The notes: generated by a model from the letters alone, not told the origin. Shown: positions 40,082-49,474, numbered from the stretch's first letter. The stretch is DNA of 49,540 nucleotides from JAJPXC01 sp964510535 (GCA_964510535.1 CAZECG010000017.1:1-49540), one strand, 5' to 3'. Made by a program: numbers and translations.

Positions 40082-40113
40082 TTTGCTTGAGGCTGACTAA
40101 AATTGTAACTTCG
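40082..40113 (+). promoter_or_regulatory. -33/-7 promoter for pyrB
   Basis: TTTG (40082-40085) and TAACTTCG (40106-40113) are exactly 20 bases apart. This correctly placed -33 box validates the TTCG variant of the -7 box in this genome. Confidence 0.7.
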
Positions 40114-40139
40114 CGTTACCCTACAAAGGATTCCAACCC

Positions 40140-41078
40140 ATGAACCAGAGCAGTCTTGTTTCTATTTCAGATATCTCCCGTGAGGAGATATTGAGCTTGC
40201 TTGAGCAAGCACGCTATTTTGAGAATAATCCTAACCACAAAATTCTCGACGGCAAGGTCGTTGCCACATTGTTTTTTGAACCGTCGACCCGCACCAGACT
40301 TAGTTTTGAGACTGCGGTCAACCGCCTTGGCGGCCGGGTGATTGGTTTCTCTGATGCAAGCACAACCAGTTCTACAAAAGGGGAGACCCTCAAAGACACT
40401 ATCAAGATGGTGAGTAATTATGTTGACCTGATAATCATGCGCCATTATCTTGAAGGGGCGGCGAGATATGCCACTGAGGTTACCGAAGTGCCTATTATCA
40501 ACGCCGGTGACGGTGCGAACCAGCATCCATCGCAAACCATGCTTGACCTCTATTCGATTTATAAGACGCAAGGGCGGCTTGAGAACCTTGATATAACCAT
40601 GGTCGGTGACTTGAAATATGGCAGGACTGTCCATTCTCTGCTCATGGCGATGCGTTATTTCAACCCGCGATTTAAATTCGTGGCTTGCGACGAATTGAAG
40701 ATGCCGGTAGAATATAAAATATTCTGTGACGAAAACGGTATCGAATATACCGAACACACCGATTTCTCACCGGAAGTGATTAATTCGACCGATATACTTT
40801 ATATGACCCGCGTTCAGCGTGAACGTTTCACTGACATCATGGAATACGAGAAGGTGAAAAATCTCTATAATCTTCATAACTCCATGCTTGACGGCTCGCG
40901 TGATAATCTTAAAATACTGCATCCGCTGCCGCGCGTCAATGAAATCGCTCTCGATGTCGATGACAACCCCAAGGCATATTATTTCCAGCAGGCTCGCAAT
41001 GGGCTTTACGCACGTCAAGCCTTGATCTGCCGTGCGCTCGGAATAGATGTTACAAAACTAAAGGAATCAGACAAATGA
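40140..41078 (+). CDS. pyrB: Aspartate carbamoyltransferase catalytic subunit
   Basis: PyrB joins carbamoyl phosphate and aspartate in the second step of pyrimidine synthesis. The 312-residue protein has the carbamoyl phosphate motif FFEPSTRTRLSFE, the HPSQTMLDLY motif, the flexible-loop region and the HPLPRVNEI motif near the end. Length and start match the class B enzyme, which works as a dodecamer with PyrI. The next gene is pyrI, overlapping by four bases (ATGA), so the subunits are made together. Confidence 0.98.
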   Translation: MNQSSLVSISDISREEILSLLEQARYFENNPNHKILDGKVVATLFFEPSTRTRLSFETAVNRLGGRVIGFSDASTTSSTKGETLKDTIKMVSNYVDLIIMRHYLEGAARYATEVTEVPIINAGDGANQHPSQTMLDLYSIYKTQGRLENLDITMVGDLKYGRTVHSLLMAMRYFNPRFKFVACDELKMPVEYKIFCDENGIEYTEHTDFSPEVINSTDILYMTRVQRERFTDIMEYEKVKNLYNLHNSMLDGSRDNLKILHPLPRVNEIALDVDDNPKAYYFQQARNGLYARQALICRALGIDVTKLKESDK

Positions 41079-41536
41079 CAACAGCCAAGAAAGAACTTGC
41101 CGTAGCCGCGTTGCGCAATGGCACAGTCATAGACCATATACCGTCGTCGGTCTTGTTCAAGGCCGTCAATATACTCGGCATTGAAAAATTAGGCACGCAG
41201 TTGACAATCGGTAATAATCTAGCAAGCGAGCGTTATGGGACTAAAGGCATAATAAAAGTCGCAGATGTTTTTTTCCCGGAAACTACTCTTAACCGCATCG
41301 CGTTAATCGCCCCGACGGCGGTGGTAAATATAATTAGAGACTTTGAAGTGGTAGAGAAGCGCCCGGTAGTGTTGCCTGATGTCATAACCGGAATTGTCAC
41401 ATGTGACAACCCGAAATGCATCACAAACAACGAGCCGATGAAAACGCGTTTCCATGTCGTATCGCGTGAGCCTGTCACGATACGTTGCCATTACTGCGGA
41501 CATTCTGTGACAAGCGACAAGGCTCATGTGTTATAA
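41075..41536 (+). CDS. pyrI: Aspartate carbamoyltransferase regulatory subunit
   Basis: PyrI binds ATP or CTP and modulates PyrB. The 153-residue protein has the allosteric domain (residues about 1-95; AALRNGTVIDHIPSSVLFKA) and the zinc domain with four cysteines in CDNPKCI and RCHYCGHSV. The start overlaps the end of pyrB. The catalytic and regulatory subunits form the allosteric holoenzyme. Confidence 0.97.
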   Translation: MTTAKKELAVAALRNGTVIDHIPSSVLFKAVNILGIEKLGTQLTIGNNLASERYGTKGIIKVADVFFPETTLNRIALIAPTAVVNIIRDFEVVEKRPVVLPDVITGIVTCDNPKCITNNEPMKTRFHVVSREPVTIRCHYCGHSVTSDKAHVL

Positions 41537-41565
41537 CAGCGGCGTGTCAATCATATTTTGATTTT

Positions 41566-42132
41566 ATGAAACAAGATTGGAAACCGGGTACGATGATTTA
41601 CCCATTACCAGCGGTGTTGGTGAGCTGCGGAAGTTCTGTTGATGACTGCAACTTGTTGACGGTCTCATGGACCGGCACCATCTGCACTGACCCGGCTATG
41701 TGCTATATATCCGTCCGTCCCGAGCGGTACAGTTACGATATGATACGGCGTCAGATGGAGTTTACCATAAATCTTACGACAGAGGCAATTGCGAGAGCTA
41801 CAGATTGGTGCGGTGTCAAATCGGGCCGAGAATTCGACAAATGGAAAGAAACCGGTCTCACACCGGAACCGGGAGTTAAAGTATCATGCCCTTCGGTCAA
41901 AGAATCGCCCCTCAGTATTGAGTGCCGTGTGAGGGATATCATTCCGCTCGGAAGCCATCATATGTTTGTTGCCGAAGTTCTGAACGTCAGAGCCGATGAG
42001 TCGTTAATCGACAAAGAGACCGGAGCGTTTAACCTTGGAAATGCCGGTTTGATTAACTACAGCCATGGTGCATATTACAAGCAAGGTGAAAAAATCGGAC
42101 GCTTCGGATGGACCGTACAAAAGAAAAAATAA
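41566..42132 (+). CDS. Flavin reductase family protein (FMN-binding)
   Basis: Starting at the ATG at 41566 (MKQDWKPGTMIYPLPAVLVS), 30 bases after pyrI, the protein has 188 residues. It shows the split-barrel flavin reductase-like pattern: LLTVSWTGTICTDPAMCYIS, then VRPERYSYDMIRRQMEFTIN, LTTEAIARATDWCGVKSGRE and the C-terminal FNLGNAGLINYSHGAYY. Such proteins reduce or bind FMN and are common in anaerobes; the substrate cannot be given. It lies between pyrI and glyA on the same strand, probably in one transcript. Confidence 0.88.
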   Translation: MKQDWKPGTMIYPLPAVLVSCGSSVDDCNLLTVSWTGTICTDPAMCYISVRPERYSYDMIRRQMEFTINLTTEAIARATDWCGVKSGREFDKWKETGLTPEPGVKVSCPSVKESPLSIECRVRDIIPLGSHHMFVAEVLNVRADESLIDKETGAFNLGNAGLINYSHGAYYKQGEKIGRFGWTVQKKK

Positions 42133-42160
42133 AATTCATACACATATCATATATTTAAAA

Positions 42161-43441
42161 ATGGAAAAAGACCAACAGATATTCGACATCATCGAGCGCG
42201 AGCATCAGCGCCAACTCCATGGTATTGAACTTATAGCGTCAGAAAACTTCGTCAGCGACCAGGTTATGGCTGCGATGGGTTCTTGCCTTACAAACAAATA
42301 TGCCGAGGGATATCCCGGGCACCGTTATTATGGAGGTTGCCAGGTTGTAGACCTTGCCGAGCAGCTTGCGATCGATCGCATCAAAACTCTGTTTGGAGCC
42401 GAATATGCCAACGTCCAGCCCCACTCTGGTGCACAAGCCAATATGGCAGTCTTTATGGCTTGTATGAAACCCGGAGATAAGTTCCTCGGTTTGAACCTCG
42501 CCCACGGCGGACACCTTTCACACGGTAGCCCTGTTAACTTCTCGGGTTTGATGTTCAAGGCGTTGGAGTATAACGTGAAAGAGGAGACAGGCCTGATTGA
42601 CTATGAGCAGATGGAGGAAGTGGCGCGTCGCGAGCGTCCGCGTCTGATTATCGGTGGCGCAAGTGCCTATTCTCGCGAGTGGGACTACGCCCGTATGCGC
42701 CGTTTGGCCGATGAAATAGGGGCCATCCTCATGATTGATATGGCTCATCCCGCAGGATTGATTGCCGCCGGACTCCTTGATAACCCTGTCAAATATGCCC
42801 ACATTGTCACATCGACAACCCACAAGACGCTCCGCGGCCCGCGTGGCGGTCTGATTTTGATGGGTAAGGATTTTGATAACCCATTTGGCAAGACAAATAA
42901 TAAGGGGGAAATTCGCAAAATGTCATCACTACTTGACTCGGCTGTGTTCCCCGGTGTTCAAGGAGGACCGCTTGAACACGTTATCGCCGCAAAAGCGGTG
43001 GCGTTTGGCGAGGCTCTTCAGCCATCTTATAAGGAATATCAGGCTCAAGTTAAGAAAAATGCCGCTACTATGGCACAGGCTTTGGTCGATAAAGGCTACA
43101 AGATTATTTCAGGCGGAACCGATAACCACTGCATGCTCGTGGATCTCCGTACCAAATACCCCGATCTGACGGGCAAGGTTGCCGAGCGCGTGCTTGTTGA
43201 GGCCGACATCACGGCCAACAAAAACATGGTGCCTTTCGACAGCCGTTCACCCTTCCTGACTTCCGGCATACGTCTTGGAACTCCTGCGATAACAACCCGT
43301 GGAGCAAAAGAGAACTTGATGGGCGAGATTGTAGAGATGATTGACACTGTATTGTCTAATCATGAAAACGAGACGGTAATCTCATCGGTGCGTAAGAAAG
43401 TTAATGCGGTGATGGCCGATTATCCGATTTTTGCCTATTAA
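42161..43441 (+). CDS. glyA: Serine hydroxymethyltransferase
   Basis: GlyA interconverts serine and glycine with tetrahydrofolate, supplying one-carbon units. Beginning at the ATG at 42161 (MEKDQQIFDIIEREHQRQLH) it has 426 residues; the longer frame runs into the previous gene and is rejected. Motifs are IELIASENFVS, NKYAEGYPGHRYYGGC, PHSGAQANMAVF, the PLP lysine K222 in STTHKTLRGPRGGL, and GIRLGTPAITTRG near the end. It belongs to the operon after pyrB-pyrI and the flavin reductase gene. Confidence 0.97.
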   Translation: MEKDQQIFDIIEREHQRQLHGIELIASENFVSDQVMAAMGSCLTNKYAEGYPGHRYYGGCQVVDLAEQLAIDRIKTLFGAEYANVQPHSGAQANMAVFMACMKPGDKFLGLNLAHGGHLSHGSPVNFSGLMFKALEYNVKEETGLIDYEQMEEVARRERPRLIIGGASAYSREWDYARMRRLADEIGAILMIDMAHPAGLIAAGLLDNPVKYAHIVTSTTHKTLRGPRGGLILMGKDFDNPFGKTNNKGEIRKMSSLLDSAVFPGVQGGPLEHVIAAKAVAFGEALQPSYKEYQAQVKKNAATMAQALVDKGYKIISGGTDNHCMLVDLRTKYPDLTGKVAERVLVEADITANKNMVPFDSRSPFLTSGIRLGTPAITTRGAKENLMGEIVEMIDTVLSNHENETVISSVRKKVNAVMADYPIFAY

Positions 43442-43461
43442 TCTGCTTACAATCAGACACT

Positions 43462-44175
43462 ATGCTCCTCCTTCTCTATCGAATTTATCAGATAGTGTTC
43501 ATGCTCCCGGTTTTGCTTTTGCTCACCGCACTAACAGCTATTGTAACCATAATAGGGTCGTCGCTCGGCGGCGGTAGGTGGTGGGGCTATTACCCGGCAT
43601 CCTTATGGTCTAAGATTTTCTGTTGGCTCACTTTTGTCAAGGTATCGGTAACCGGACGTGAGAATATCGATTCTGAAACCTCGTATGTGTTTGTTTCGAA
43701 TCATCAGGGGGCATACGATATTTTCACTATCTATGGGTTTCTCGGACATCAGTTTCGTTGGATGATGAAAAAGAGTCTTGAGAAAATTCCGCTGGTGGGG
43801 TATAGCTGTTTGAAATCAGGGCAGATTTATGTCGATAACTCCACTCCGTCGGCTCTGCGCCACACTATGGATGAAGCGCAGGACAGATTGAAAGGGGGTA
43901 TGTCGCTCGTGGTTTTCCCCGAAGGCGCTCGCACTTGGGATGGAAGTGTCAGAAAATTCAAACGCGGGGCATATAAGCTTGCGGCGGAGTTCCAGTTGCC
44001 AATGGTGCCTCTGACTATTGACGGCGCTTTTGCGGTGCTTCCGCGTTATGCGAAATTACCCCATTGGGGTCATATAAAATTGACCATACACAAGCCTGTG
44101 CCGCCACCTCCGTCGGAGTATGAAGTCGCAGATACTATTGAGACGACCAGAGAGACGATTTTGTCGGCGTTATAA
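43462..44175 (+). CDS. plsC: 1-acyl-sn-glycerol-3-phosphate acyltransferase
   Basis: PlsC adds the second acyl chain to lysophosphatidic acid, making phosphatidic acid. The 237-residue protein has an N-terminal membrane helix (LLLYRIYQIVFMLPVLLLLT), the catalytic HxxxxD motif in NHQGAYDIF, the glycerol-phosphate region FPEGARTWDGS and the later VPLTIDGAFAVLP motif. It starts 20 bases after glyA and ends before the perfect hairpin at 44201-44235. Confidence 0.92.
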   Translation: MLLLLYRIYQIVFMLPVLLLLTALTAIVTIIGSSLGGGRWWGYYPASLWSKIFCWLTFVKVSVTGRENIDSETSYVFVSNHQGAYDIFTIYGFLGHQFRWMMKKSLEKIPLVGYSCLKSGQIYVDNSTPSALRHTMDEAQDRLKGGMSLVVFPEGARTWDGSVRKFKRGAYKLAAEFQLPMVPLTIDGAFAVLPRYAKLPHWGHIKLTIHKPVPPPPSEYEVADTIETTRETILSAL

Positions 44176-44200
44176 CTCCTCAAAATGATTTATAACATTG

Positions 44201-44235
44201 CGCACCCTCGACGAAAAGATTCCGGCGAGGGTGCG
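44201..44235. terminator. Bidirectional hairpin between plsC and trkH
   Basis: CGCACCCTCG (44201-44210) and CGAGGGTGCG (44226-44235) form a perfect 10-pair stem around a 15-base loop. It lies between the two convergent operon ends. Confidence 0.7.
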
Positions 44236-44264
44236 TCATTTCTGTGCCGCTTGTTATCGTTAGT

Positions 44265-45737
44265 TTACTTTGACCAGAAACCAGGGGTGAACAGAATGAG
44301 GACGGTAAAGAGTTCGAGACGTCCAATCAGCATCAGCAATGCGAGAACCCATTTGCCGGCATTCGGGATTATCTCATATGAGCCGCCATACCCAGTCACG
44401 CCGGCTCCAAGACCGGTGTTGCTTATAGCGGAGAAGGATGAGAAAAACGCATCGACAAGCGGAATGTCAAATGCCGTTAACACGATGCCTCCTACCATAA
44501 TCAGCATTACATAGATACAGAGGAATGCGATAACTTTGTTGACAAGGTCAAACGACATCATTTTGCCATTGACCCTTACTGGCAAGATAGAGTTAGGATG
44601 TATGCAGCGATATATCTCATTGCGTGTGTTCTCCCATAGGAAAATAAGACGGTCAAGTTTCGCTCCTCCACTTGTCGAGCCTGCACAAGCACCGAAAAAC
44701 ATCATCAAGAATACGAGCGCAAGGACAAATCCGCCCCAATTTTCAAAATTAGTCACGGTATAGCCGGTAGAAGTCATTGTTGATACAATCTGGAAAAGCG
44801 GGTCGATGGTAACAGACCCTATGCCATGCATCTCTCCGCGCGAGATAATGGATATGACAAACAACGCCATCATTACCGCTATTGCCCAAACATAGAGCTT
44901 GAATGCGTCATTTCTCAATGCGGCTTTCGGTGTATCAGTGACAACTTTGATGAGAAGAGCAAAATTTACCCCCCCAAGAAACATAAATACAGTCAGGATA
45001 ATCTCGACATAAGTCGAGTTAAAAGCCGCTATGCTATCGTCATGGGTTGAGAAACCGCCGGTTGAAATGGTCGAAAACGCATGACAGATGCTGTCGAAAA
45101 CACTCATAGGACTAAAGCATAAAAGGACACACAGCACTATTGTGAGTATTATGTACATATACCATAGGCTTTTTGCGGTCTGACTTATGCGTGGCCGTAG
45201 TTTCTCATGAGTGATACCAGTTACCTCTGCGTTGAACATCTGCATACCTCCCGACGAATTGAGCATCGGAACGACGGCGAGAGTAAAAAGTATTATTCCC
45301 ATGCCTCCGATCCATTGCATGAGGCACCGCCATAACAGAATGCCGTGAGAAAAATGCCCGATTCCCTGAAGAATAGACGCTCCGGTCGTGGTAAATCCCG
45401 ACATTGATTCAAAAAAAGCGTCGCTGAGCGACATGGGAGTTCCGCAGATTAAGAACGGTATCATGCCGAAAGCCGAAAACGCAACCCACACAAGGGTTGT
45501 CAATAGAAAGCCTTCGCGTTTTCCCATGTCGGCGTGATGTGAACGTATGCCGAATGTCATGAGCAACCCGGCACCTGACGTAATTCCGGCCGATATGAGG
45601 AACGCTTTGAAGTCTGCCTCGTCATAGATGAGACAGGTAATCATAGGCATGAGCATAAATATCGCCTCAATGACGAGCAGCCAGCCGACCACTCTCATGA
45701 GCATTGGGAAGTTGATTGTTGGTTGATACCTGAACAT
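44265..45737 (-). CDS. trkH: Potassium uptake transporter subunit TrkH
   Basis: TrkH is the membrane-spanning K+ channel-like subunit of the Trk system. The 490-residue protein has about ten to twelve membrane helices and four pore-loop regions with their Gly-containing filters: SMSGFTTTGASIL, FSTISTGGFSTHD, MTSTGYTVTNFE and ISNTGLGAGVTG. Family hallmark WIGGMGIILFTLAVVP is intact. It follows trkA by two bases, so the pair is co-expressed from the dxs-led operon. Confidence 0.95.
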   Translation of the reverse strand: MFRYQPTINFPMLMRVVGWLLVIEAIFMLMPMITCLIYDEADFKAFLISAGITSGAGLLMTFGIRSHHADMGKREGFLLTTLVWVAFSAFGMIPFLICGTPMSLSDAFFESMSGFTTTGASILQGIGHFSHGILLWRCLMQWIGGMGIILFTLAVVPMLNSSGGMQMFNAEVTGITHEKLRPRISQTAKSLWYMYIILTIVLCVLLCFSPMSVFDSICHAFSTISTGGFSTHDDSIAAFNSTYVEIILTVFMFLGGVNFALLIKVVTDTPKAALRNDAFKLYVWAIAVMMALFVISIISRGEMHGIGSVTIDPLFQIVSTMTSTGYTVTNFENWGGFVLALVFLMMFFGACAGSTSGGAKLDRLIFLWENTRNEIYRCIHPNSILPVRVNGKMMSFDLVNKVIAFLCIYVMLIMVGGIVLTAFDIPLVDAFFSSFSAISNTGLGAGVTGYGGSYEIIPNAGKWVLALLMLIGRLELFTVLILFTPGFWSK

Positions 45738-45739
45738 AA

Positions 45740-47071
45740 TCAGTTGAACAGTTTTTCCACTTTGTGAATCGCACCCGACAAGCAGAATACTACGACATGG
45801 TCGCCGGGTTCGATGATGGTGTGTCCATCAACGAGCATACCGCGCCCGTTTCGGATTAATCCGGCTATTGTCATATCGCGGAACAGTTTCAAATCTTTTA
45901 CGGGTCCGCAAGTGATTTTTGACTTTGGCTTTGCCTCAATTTCAGCTACTTCAGCATCGGCGAGGGCAAGGCATTTGCTTGATGTGGAATCAGCGTCAAG
46001 TAGTAGCTGGAAAATTTTGCTCGATGCTAACAGCTTTTTGTTGATGATGGTGCCTATGTTAAGCCCCTCGGCTTCTGAGATGAATTGGATGTTTTCCACC
46101 TCGGCTATTGTTTTCCATGCTCCCATTTCACGCGATGTCATGCATCCAAGTATGTTGGTTTCGGAACTGTCGGTTAACGCAACAAAAGCGTCAATATCTT
46201 CGATACCCTCGTCGCGCAACACCTCGTTGTCGCGGGCATCGCCATAGATGATTTCGGCATCAGGGCATTCCTCGGCAAGTTTGCGGCAATTGTCGCGGTC
46301 ATTGTCGATGATTTTTATCTTGAACTCATCGCCGGCAAGATTAGCGAAGCGTATAGCTATGCAGCTTCCGCCCATAACCATCACCTTCTTTACTTTACGG
46401 TTGGTCTTTCCGCAAATTGTCAGCAAATCATCAACATGGTCGTGCGTGGTAGTGAAATAGACAATATCGTTCGCCTTGATGCTGTCGTCGCCTCGCGGGA
46501 TGATGGTTTCATGCCTGCGTTTGATTGCAGAGACGTGGAATGTGCGTTGTGATGCGAGTTCTTTCAGTTGATGTCCTACAATCGATGCGTTTTCCCTTAC
46601 TTTAACGCCCACCAATATAATCTCGCCGTTGTGTAGCTCAAACCAGTTGCGAACCCATGAGCGTCTCAATGCGGTGATAATCTCCTGTGCGGCGAGATAT
46701 TCAGGATAAATAAGGTGATTGACTCCCATGCAAGTGAAAAAATCTCGGTGTTCATCTTTTAGATATTCGTGGTTGTCAATACGGGCCACGGTTTTTTGTG
46801 CGCCAAGGCTTTTGGCTATCTCGCATGCTGTGACATTGCTCGTCTCGAAAGGTGTAACAGCAATGAAAAGGTCGCATTGGTCTACTCTGGCTTCGTGAAG
46901 CGTGTTGAACGATGTCGGACTCCCGACCAATGTCATCAGGTTGTAATTGGAATTGAGATTCTCCAATTTGCCCGAATCCTGGTCGATTACTATAATATCC
47001 TGTTCCTCTCTTGACAGTAGTTTGGCAAGATGTGAACCGACTTCTCCCGCTCCGGCTATAATTATCTTCAT
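45740..47071 (-). CDS. trkA: Trk system potassium uptake regulator TrkA
   Basis: TrkA is the cytosolic NAD-binding gating subunit of TrkH. The 443-residue protein contains two RCK-N Rossmann units, at residues 1-120 (IIAGAGEVGSHLAKLLSRE) and about 228-345 (VMGGSCIAIRFANLAGDEF), each followed by an RCK-C unit (residues about 140-220 and 365-443). Its ATG overlaps the dxs stop by one base (TAATG). Confidence 0.95.
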   Translation of the reverse strand: MKIIIAGAGEVGSHLAKLLSREEQDIIVIDQDSGKLENLNSNYNLMTLVGSPTSFNTLHEARVDQCDLFIAVTPFETSNVTACEIAKSLGAQKTVARIDNHEYLKDEHRDFFTCMGVNHLIYPEYLAAQEIITALRRSWVRNWFELHNGEIILVGVKVRENASIVGHQLKELASQRTFHVSAIKRRHETIIPRGDDSIKANDIVYFTTTHDHVDDLLTICGKTNRKVKKVMVMGGSCIAIRFANLAGDEFKIKIIDNDRDNCRKLAEECPDAEIIYGDARDNEVLRDEGIEDIDAFVALTDSSETNILGCMTSREMGAWKTIAEVENIQFISEAEGLNIGTIINKKLLASSKIFQLLLDADSTSSKCLALADAEVAEIEAKPKSKITCGPVKDLKLFRDMTIAGLIRNGRGMLVDGHTIIEPGDHVVVFCLSGAIHKVEKLFN

Positions 47072-49023
47072 TACTTGTTACCCATTTTCATTTTAATAAT
47101 TTCGTTGGCGATGGAATCGCTGTCCATGCCGCAGATTTTTTTCAGTTGCGCTACGGTGCCGTGGGCGATGAACCGATCAGGAACCCCAATGCGCTTTACT
47201 TGTAGATGATAGCCATGATCTCCTAACCATTCAATTACGGTCGAACCAAAACCTCCTGAAATCGCTCCGTCCTCAACAGTGACGATAGGCAATCCTTTCC
47301 GGGCGATTTCTTCCATCATTTCATTGTCGAGCGGCTTTATGAACACTGCGTCATAGTGGGCTACGCTAATTCCTGTTAATTGCAAAACTTTTATAGCGCG
47401 ATTGACCTCTTTAGCCATTGTTCCGACGCTTATGATTACAACGTCTGAACCGTCGCAGAGTTTTTCTCCTTTGCCGATTTCCAACGCCCTCATAGGGGTT
47501 TGCCATTCGGCATTGAAACCGTCGCCACGCGGATACCTGATGGCCATCGGCCCATGGTTGGCGTTTTGGGCTGTGAACATAAGATTCCTCAGAGACTCTT
47601 CGTCGCGTGGCGCGGCGACTATCATATTGGGGATTGATTTTAGGTAGCAGAGATCGAAGACACCGTGATGGGTCATACCGTCTTCGCCGACAAGACCTGC
47701 CCGGTCTATACAAAAGGTCACCGGCAGCCCCGCTATGGCGACATCATGGATGATGTGATCATAGCCGCGTTGGAGAAACGATGAATATATAGCGCAAAAC
47801 GGTTGCATACCGTCTTTTGCAAGCCCTCCGCTGAATGTCACCGCATGTCCCTCTGAGATGCCAACGTCAAACGTCCTTGATGGAAATTCTTTCTGAAGCA
47901 GACACATTGAAGTCCCCGATGGCATTGCGGCTGTTATTCCTACGATTTTTGGATTTTTGCGGGCAAGCTCGACCAAAGTGTGCCCAAACACATCCTGAAA
48001 CTTTATCGGTGCTGAACCATCGGTTTTATTTTTAATACGTTTTCCCGTTACCGGGTCAAACTTGCCGGGTGCGTGCCATGATGCGGGATCGAGTTCGGCA
48101 GGTTCATATCCTTTCCCTTTTTTCGTCCTGAAATGGAGTATACGCGGGCCTTCCATCTCCTTGACATCATTTAACACCTTGATTACCCTCTCTATGTCGT
48201 TGCCGTCAAACGGGCCGAAATATCTTATGTTGAGCCCTTCAAATATGTTTTGCTCGTGGGAAATGAATGATTTTAACGAGTTATTAAAACGCAGTATCGA
48301 ACTTTTTCGTCTCTCTGAAATCAACTTGAGCTTCCTAAAAAGTTTATAGATACTGTAGCGCACGGTGTTGTAACCTTTTGATGTAGTGACGTGGGTGAGA
48401 TAATGGTTGAGTGCTCCCACATTACGGTCAATCGACATATCGTTGTCGTTGAGTATGATCAGAAGGTTGTTGGGCGTGTTGGCAGCATTGTTTATCCCTT
48501 CGAAAGCTAAACCTCCGCTAATTGATGCGTCGCCTATTACAGCAACGACGTTACGCCGCGGTTTGTCACCGTTTAGTTCAGAGGCTACTGCCATGCCCAA
48601 AGCCGCCGAGATGGAGTTGGATGCATGACCTGAGGTGAACGTGTCATACTCGCTTTCTTGCGGGTTGGGGAATCCACTGATTCCGCCAAGTTTGCGGTTA
48701 GACGCAAATGCGTCCCGACGTCCGGTGAGCAATTTGTGTCCATAGGCCTGGTGACCGACATCCCACACGATGCGGTCGCGTGGCGTATCAAACACATAAT
48801 GCAACCCGACTGTCAGTTCCACGGCACCCATACTTGACGCGAAATGCCCCGGATTTCCCGAAAGTTGGTCGATGAGCATTTTACGTATATCGTCACAGAC
48901 TTGCGGAAGCTGCTGTGGTGACAACTTACGAAGATCGTCCGGCGAGTCTATCTTAGAGAGCAAAGGGTAGGGACAAGTCTCGTCGAGATGATTTCGAGTG
49001 ATTCCGTTACTTCCCTTTTCCAT
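47071..49023 (-). CDS. dxs: 1-deoxy-D-xylulose-5-phosphate synthase
   Basis: Dxs condenses pyruvate and glyceraldehyde 3-phosphate to DXP, the entry to the MEP isoprenoid pathway and also the precursor for the thiazole made by ThiG. From the ATG at 49023 (MEKGSNGITRNHLDETCPYP) the protein has 650 residues; the longer frame begins with TTG at 49053 and is less likely. The TPP-binding motif IGDASISGGLAFEGINNA with LNDN, the DVGHQAYGHKLLTGR region and the DRAGLVGEDGMTHHG motif are intact. It overlaps the end of the small membrane protein gene upstream by 17 bases and couples into trkA-trkH. Confidence 0.96.
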   Translation of the reverse strand: MEKGSNGITRNHLDETCPYPLLSKIDSPDDLRKLSPQQLPQVCDDIRKMLIDQLSGNPGHFASSMGAVELTVGLHYVFDTPRDRIVWDVGHQAYGHKLLTGRRDAFASNRKLGGISGFPNPQESEYDTFTSGHASNSISAALGMAVASELNGDKPRRNVVAVIGDASISGGLAFEGINNAANTPNNLLIILNDNDMSIDRNVGALNHYLTHVTTSKGYNTVRYSIYKLFRKLKLISERRKSSILRFNNSLKSFISHEQNIFEGLNIRYFGPFDGNDIERVIKVLNDVKEMEGPRILHFRTKKGKGYEPAELDPASWHAPGKFDPVTGKRIKNKTDGSAPIKFQDVFGHTLVELARKNPKIVGITAAMPSGTSMCLLQKEFPSRTFDVGISEGHAVTFSGGLAKDGMQPFCAIYSSFLQRGYDHIIHDVAIAGLPVTFCIDRAGLVGEDGMTHHGVFDLCYLKSIPNMIVAAPRDEESLRNLMFTAQNANHGPMAIRYPRGDGFNAEWQTPMRALEIGKGEKLCDGSDVVIISVGTMAKEVNRAIKVLQLTGISVAHYDAVFIKPLDNEMMEEIARKGLPIVTVEDGAISGGFGSTVIEWLGDHGYHLQVKRIGVPDRFIAHGTVAQLKKICGMDSDSIANEIIKMKMGNK

Positions 49024-49186
49024 CTCTGACGTGTTTTTTATATAGCGGAACAAAGATTATTATGCCCGATGATATGATTACAAAGAGAGTCCAAAGCGTG
49101 AAGGTGCGTTGGCTGAGTAGCAGGTAACAAAGCAGCAACCATAGCGACAGAACGCATATAAATCTAACAAGTATCGCTCCTTTCAT
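49007..49186 (-). CDS. Small two-helix membrane protein before dxs
   Basis: A 59-residue protein starting at the ATG at 49186 (MKGAILVRFICVLSLWLLLC). The longer frame from 49222 begins with TTG and is rejected. Two hydrophobic helices lie at about residues 5-24 and 30-48, with a basic end (YKKHVRDGKGK). Its stop overlaps the dxs start by 17 bases, indicating a shared transcript. No named family is recognised; function unknown. Confidence 0.6.
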   Translation of the reverse strand: MKGAILVRFICVLSLWLLLCYLLLSQRTFTLWTLFVIISSGIIIFVPLYKKHVRDGKGK

Positions 49187-49263
49187 ATGTCTTTTGCGTA
49201 AATTTTTGTCCTGCGATATCAATATGCGTTCTTAGCGCATACGTTTGTCGCATATTCAACCAA

Positions 49264-49271
49264 CAAAAATA
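49264..49271 (-). promoter_or_regulatory. -7 box for the small membrane protein/dxs/trk operon
   Basis: The minus strand reads TATTTTTG (TAnnTTTG), about 80 bases before the ATG at 49186. A TTTG -33 box is not seen at 19-22 bases. A loose inverted repeat (ATATGCG/CGCATAT, 49222-49255) lies in the leader. Confidence 0.4.
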
Positions 49272-49351
49272 ATGAAGATTTGCCAAATTAGGAAGATGCT
49301 GAGGATATAATCGTCAACAAGAATGCAACAGACAAAATTATTGCGAAAATA

Positions 49352-49383
49352 TTTGCGCAGTAAAAAACTTTTGCCTACCTTTG
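49352..49383 (+). promoter_or_regulatory. -33/-7 promoter for tRNA-Met
   Basis: TTTG (49352-49355) and TACCTTTG (49376-49383) are separated by exactly 20 bases, 18 bases before the tRNA. It is one of the best matches in the window. Confidence 0.75.
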
Positions 49384-49400
49384 CACTCGCAAACTTCGAT

Positions 49401-49474
49401 GGCGGGATAGCTCAGTTGGTTAGAGCGTCGGATTCATAACCCGGAGGTCCCGAGTTCAATTCTCGGTCCCGCTA
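49401..49474 (+). tRNA. tRNA-Met (CAT anticodon)
   Basis: The cloverleaf is complete: acceptor GGCGGGA paired with TCCCGCT (first pair G-U), D arm GCTC/GAGC with the AGTTGGTTA loop, anticodon loop TTCATAA, and T arm CCGAG-TTCAATT-CTCGG. No CCA is encoded. The anticodon CAT fits methionine; a modified isoleucine tRNA also uses CAT and cannot be fully excluded. Initiator-specific features (three G-C pairs in the anticodon stem, mismatch at 1-72) are not clean, so I do not assign initiator or elongator. Confidence 0.93.

Noticed and set aside
41485..41565. Longer N-terminus for the flavin reductase overlapping pyrI
   Set aside because: The extra residues are the out-of-frame reading of the pyrI zinc domain; the ATG at 41566 matches the family start.
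42065..42160. Longer N-terminus for glyA overlapping the flavin reductase
   Set aside because: The extra part is an out-of-frame reading of the previous gene; the ATG at 42161 fits the family.
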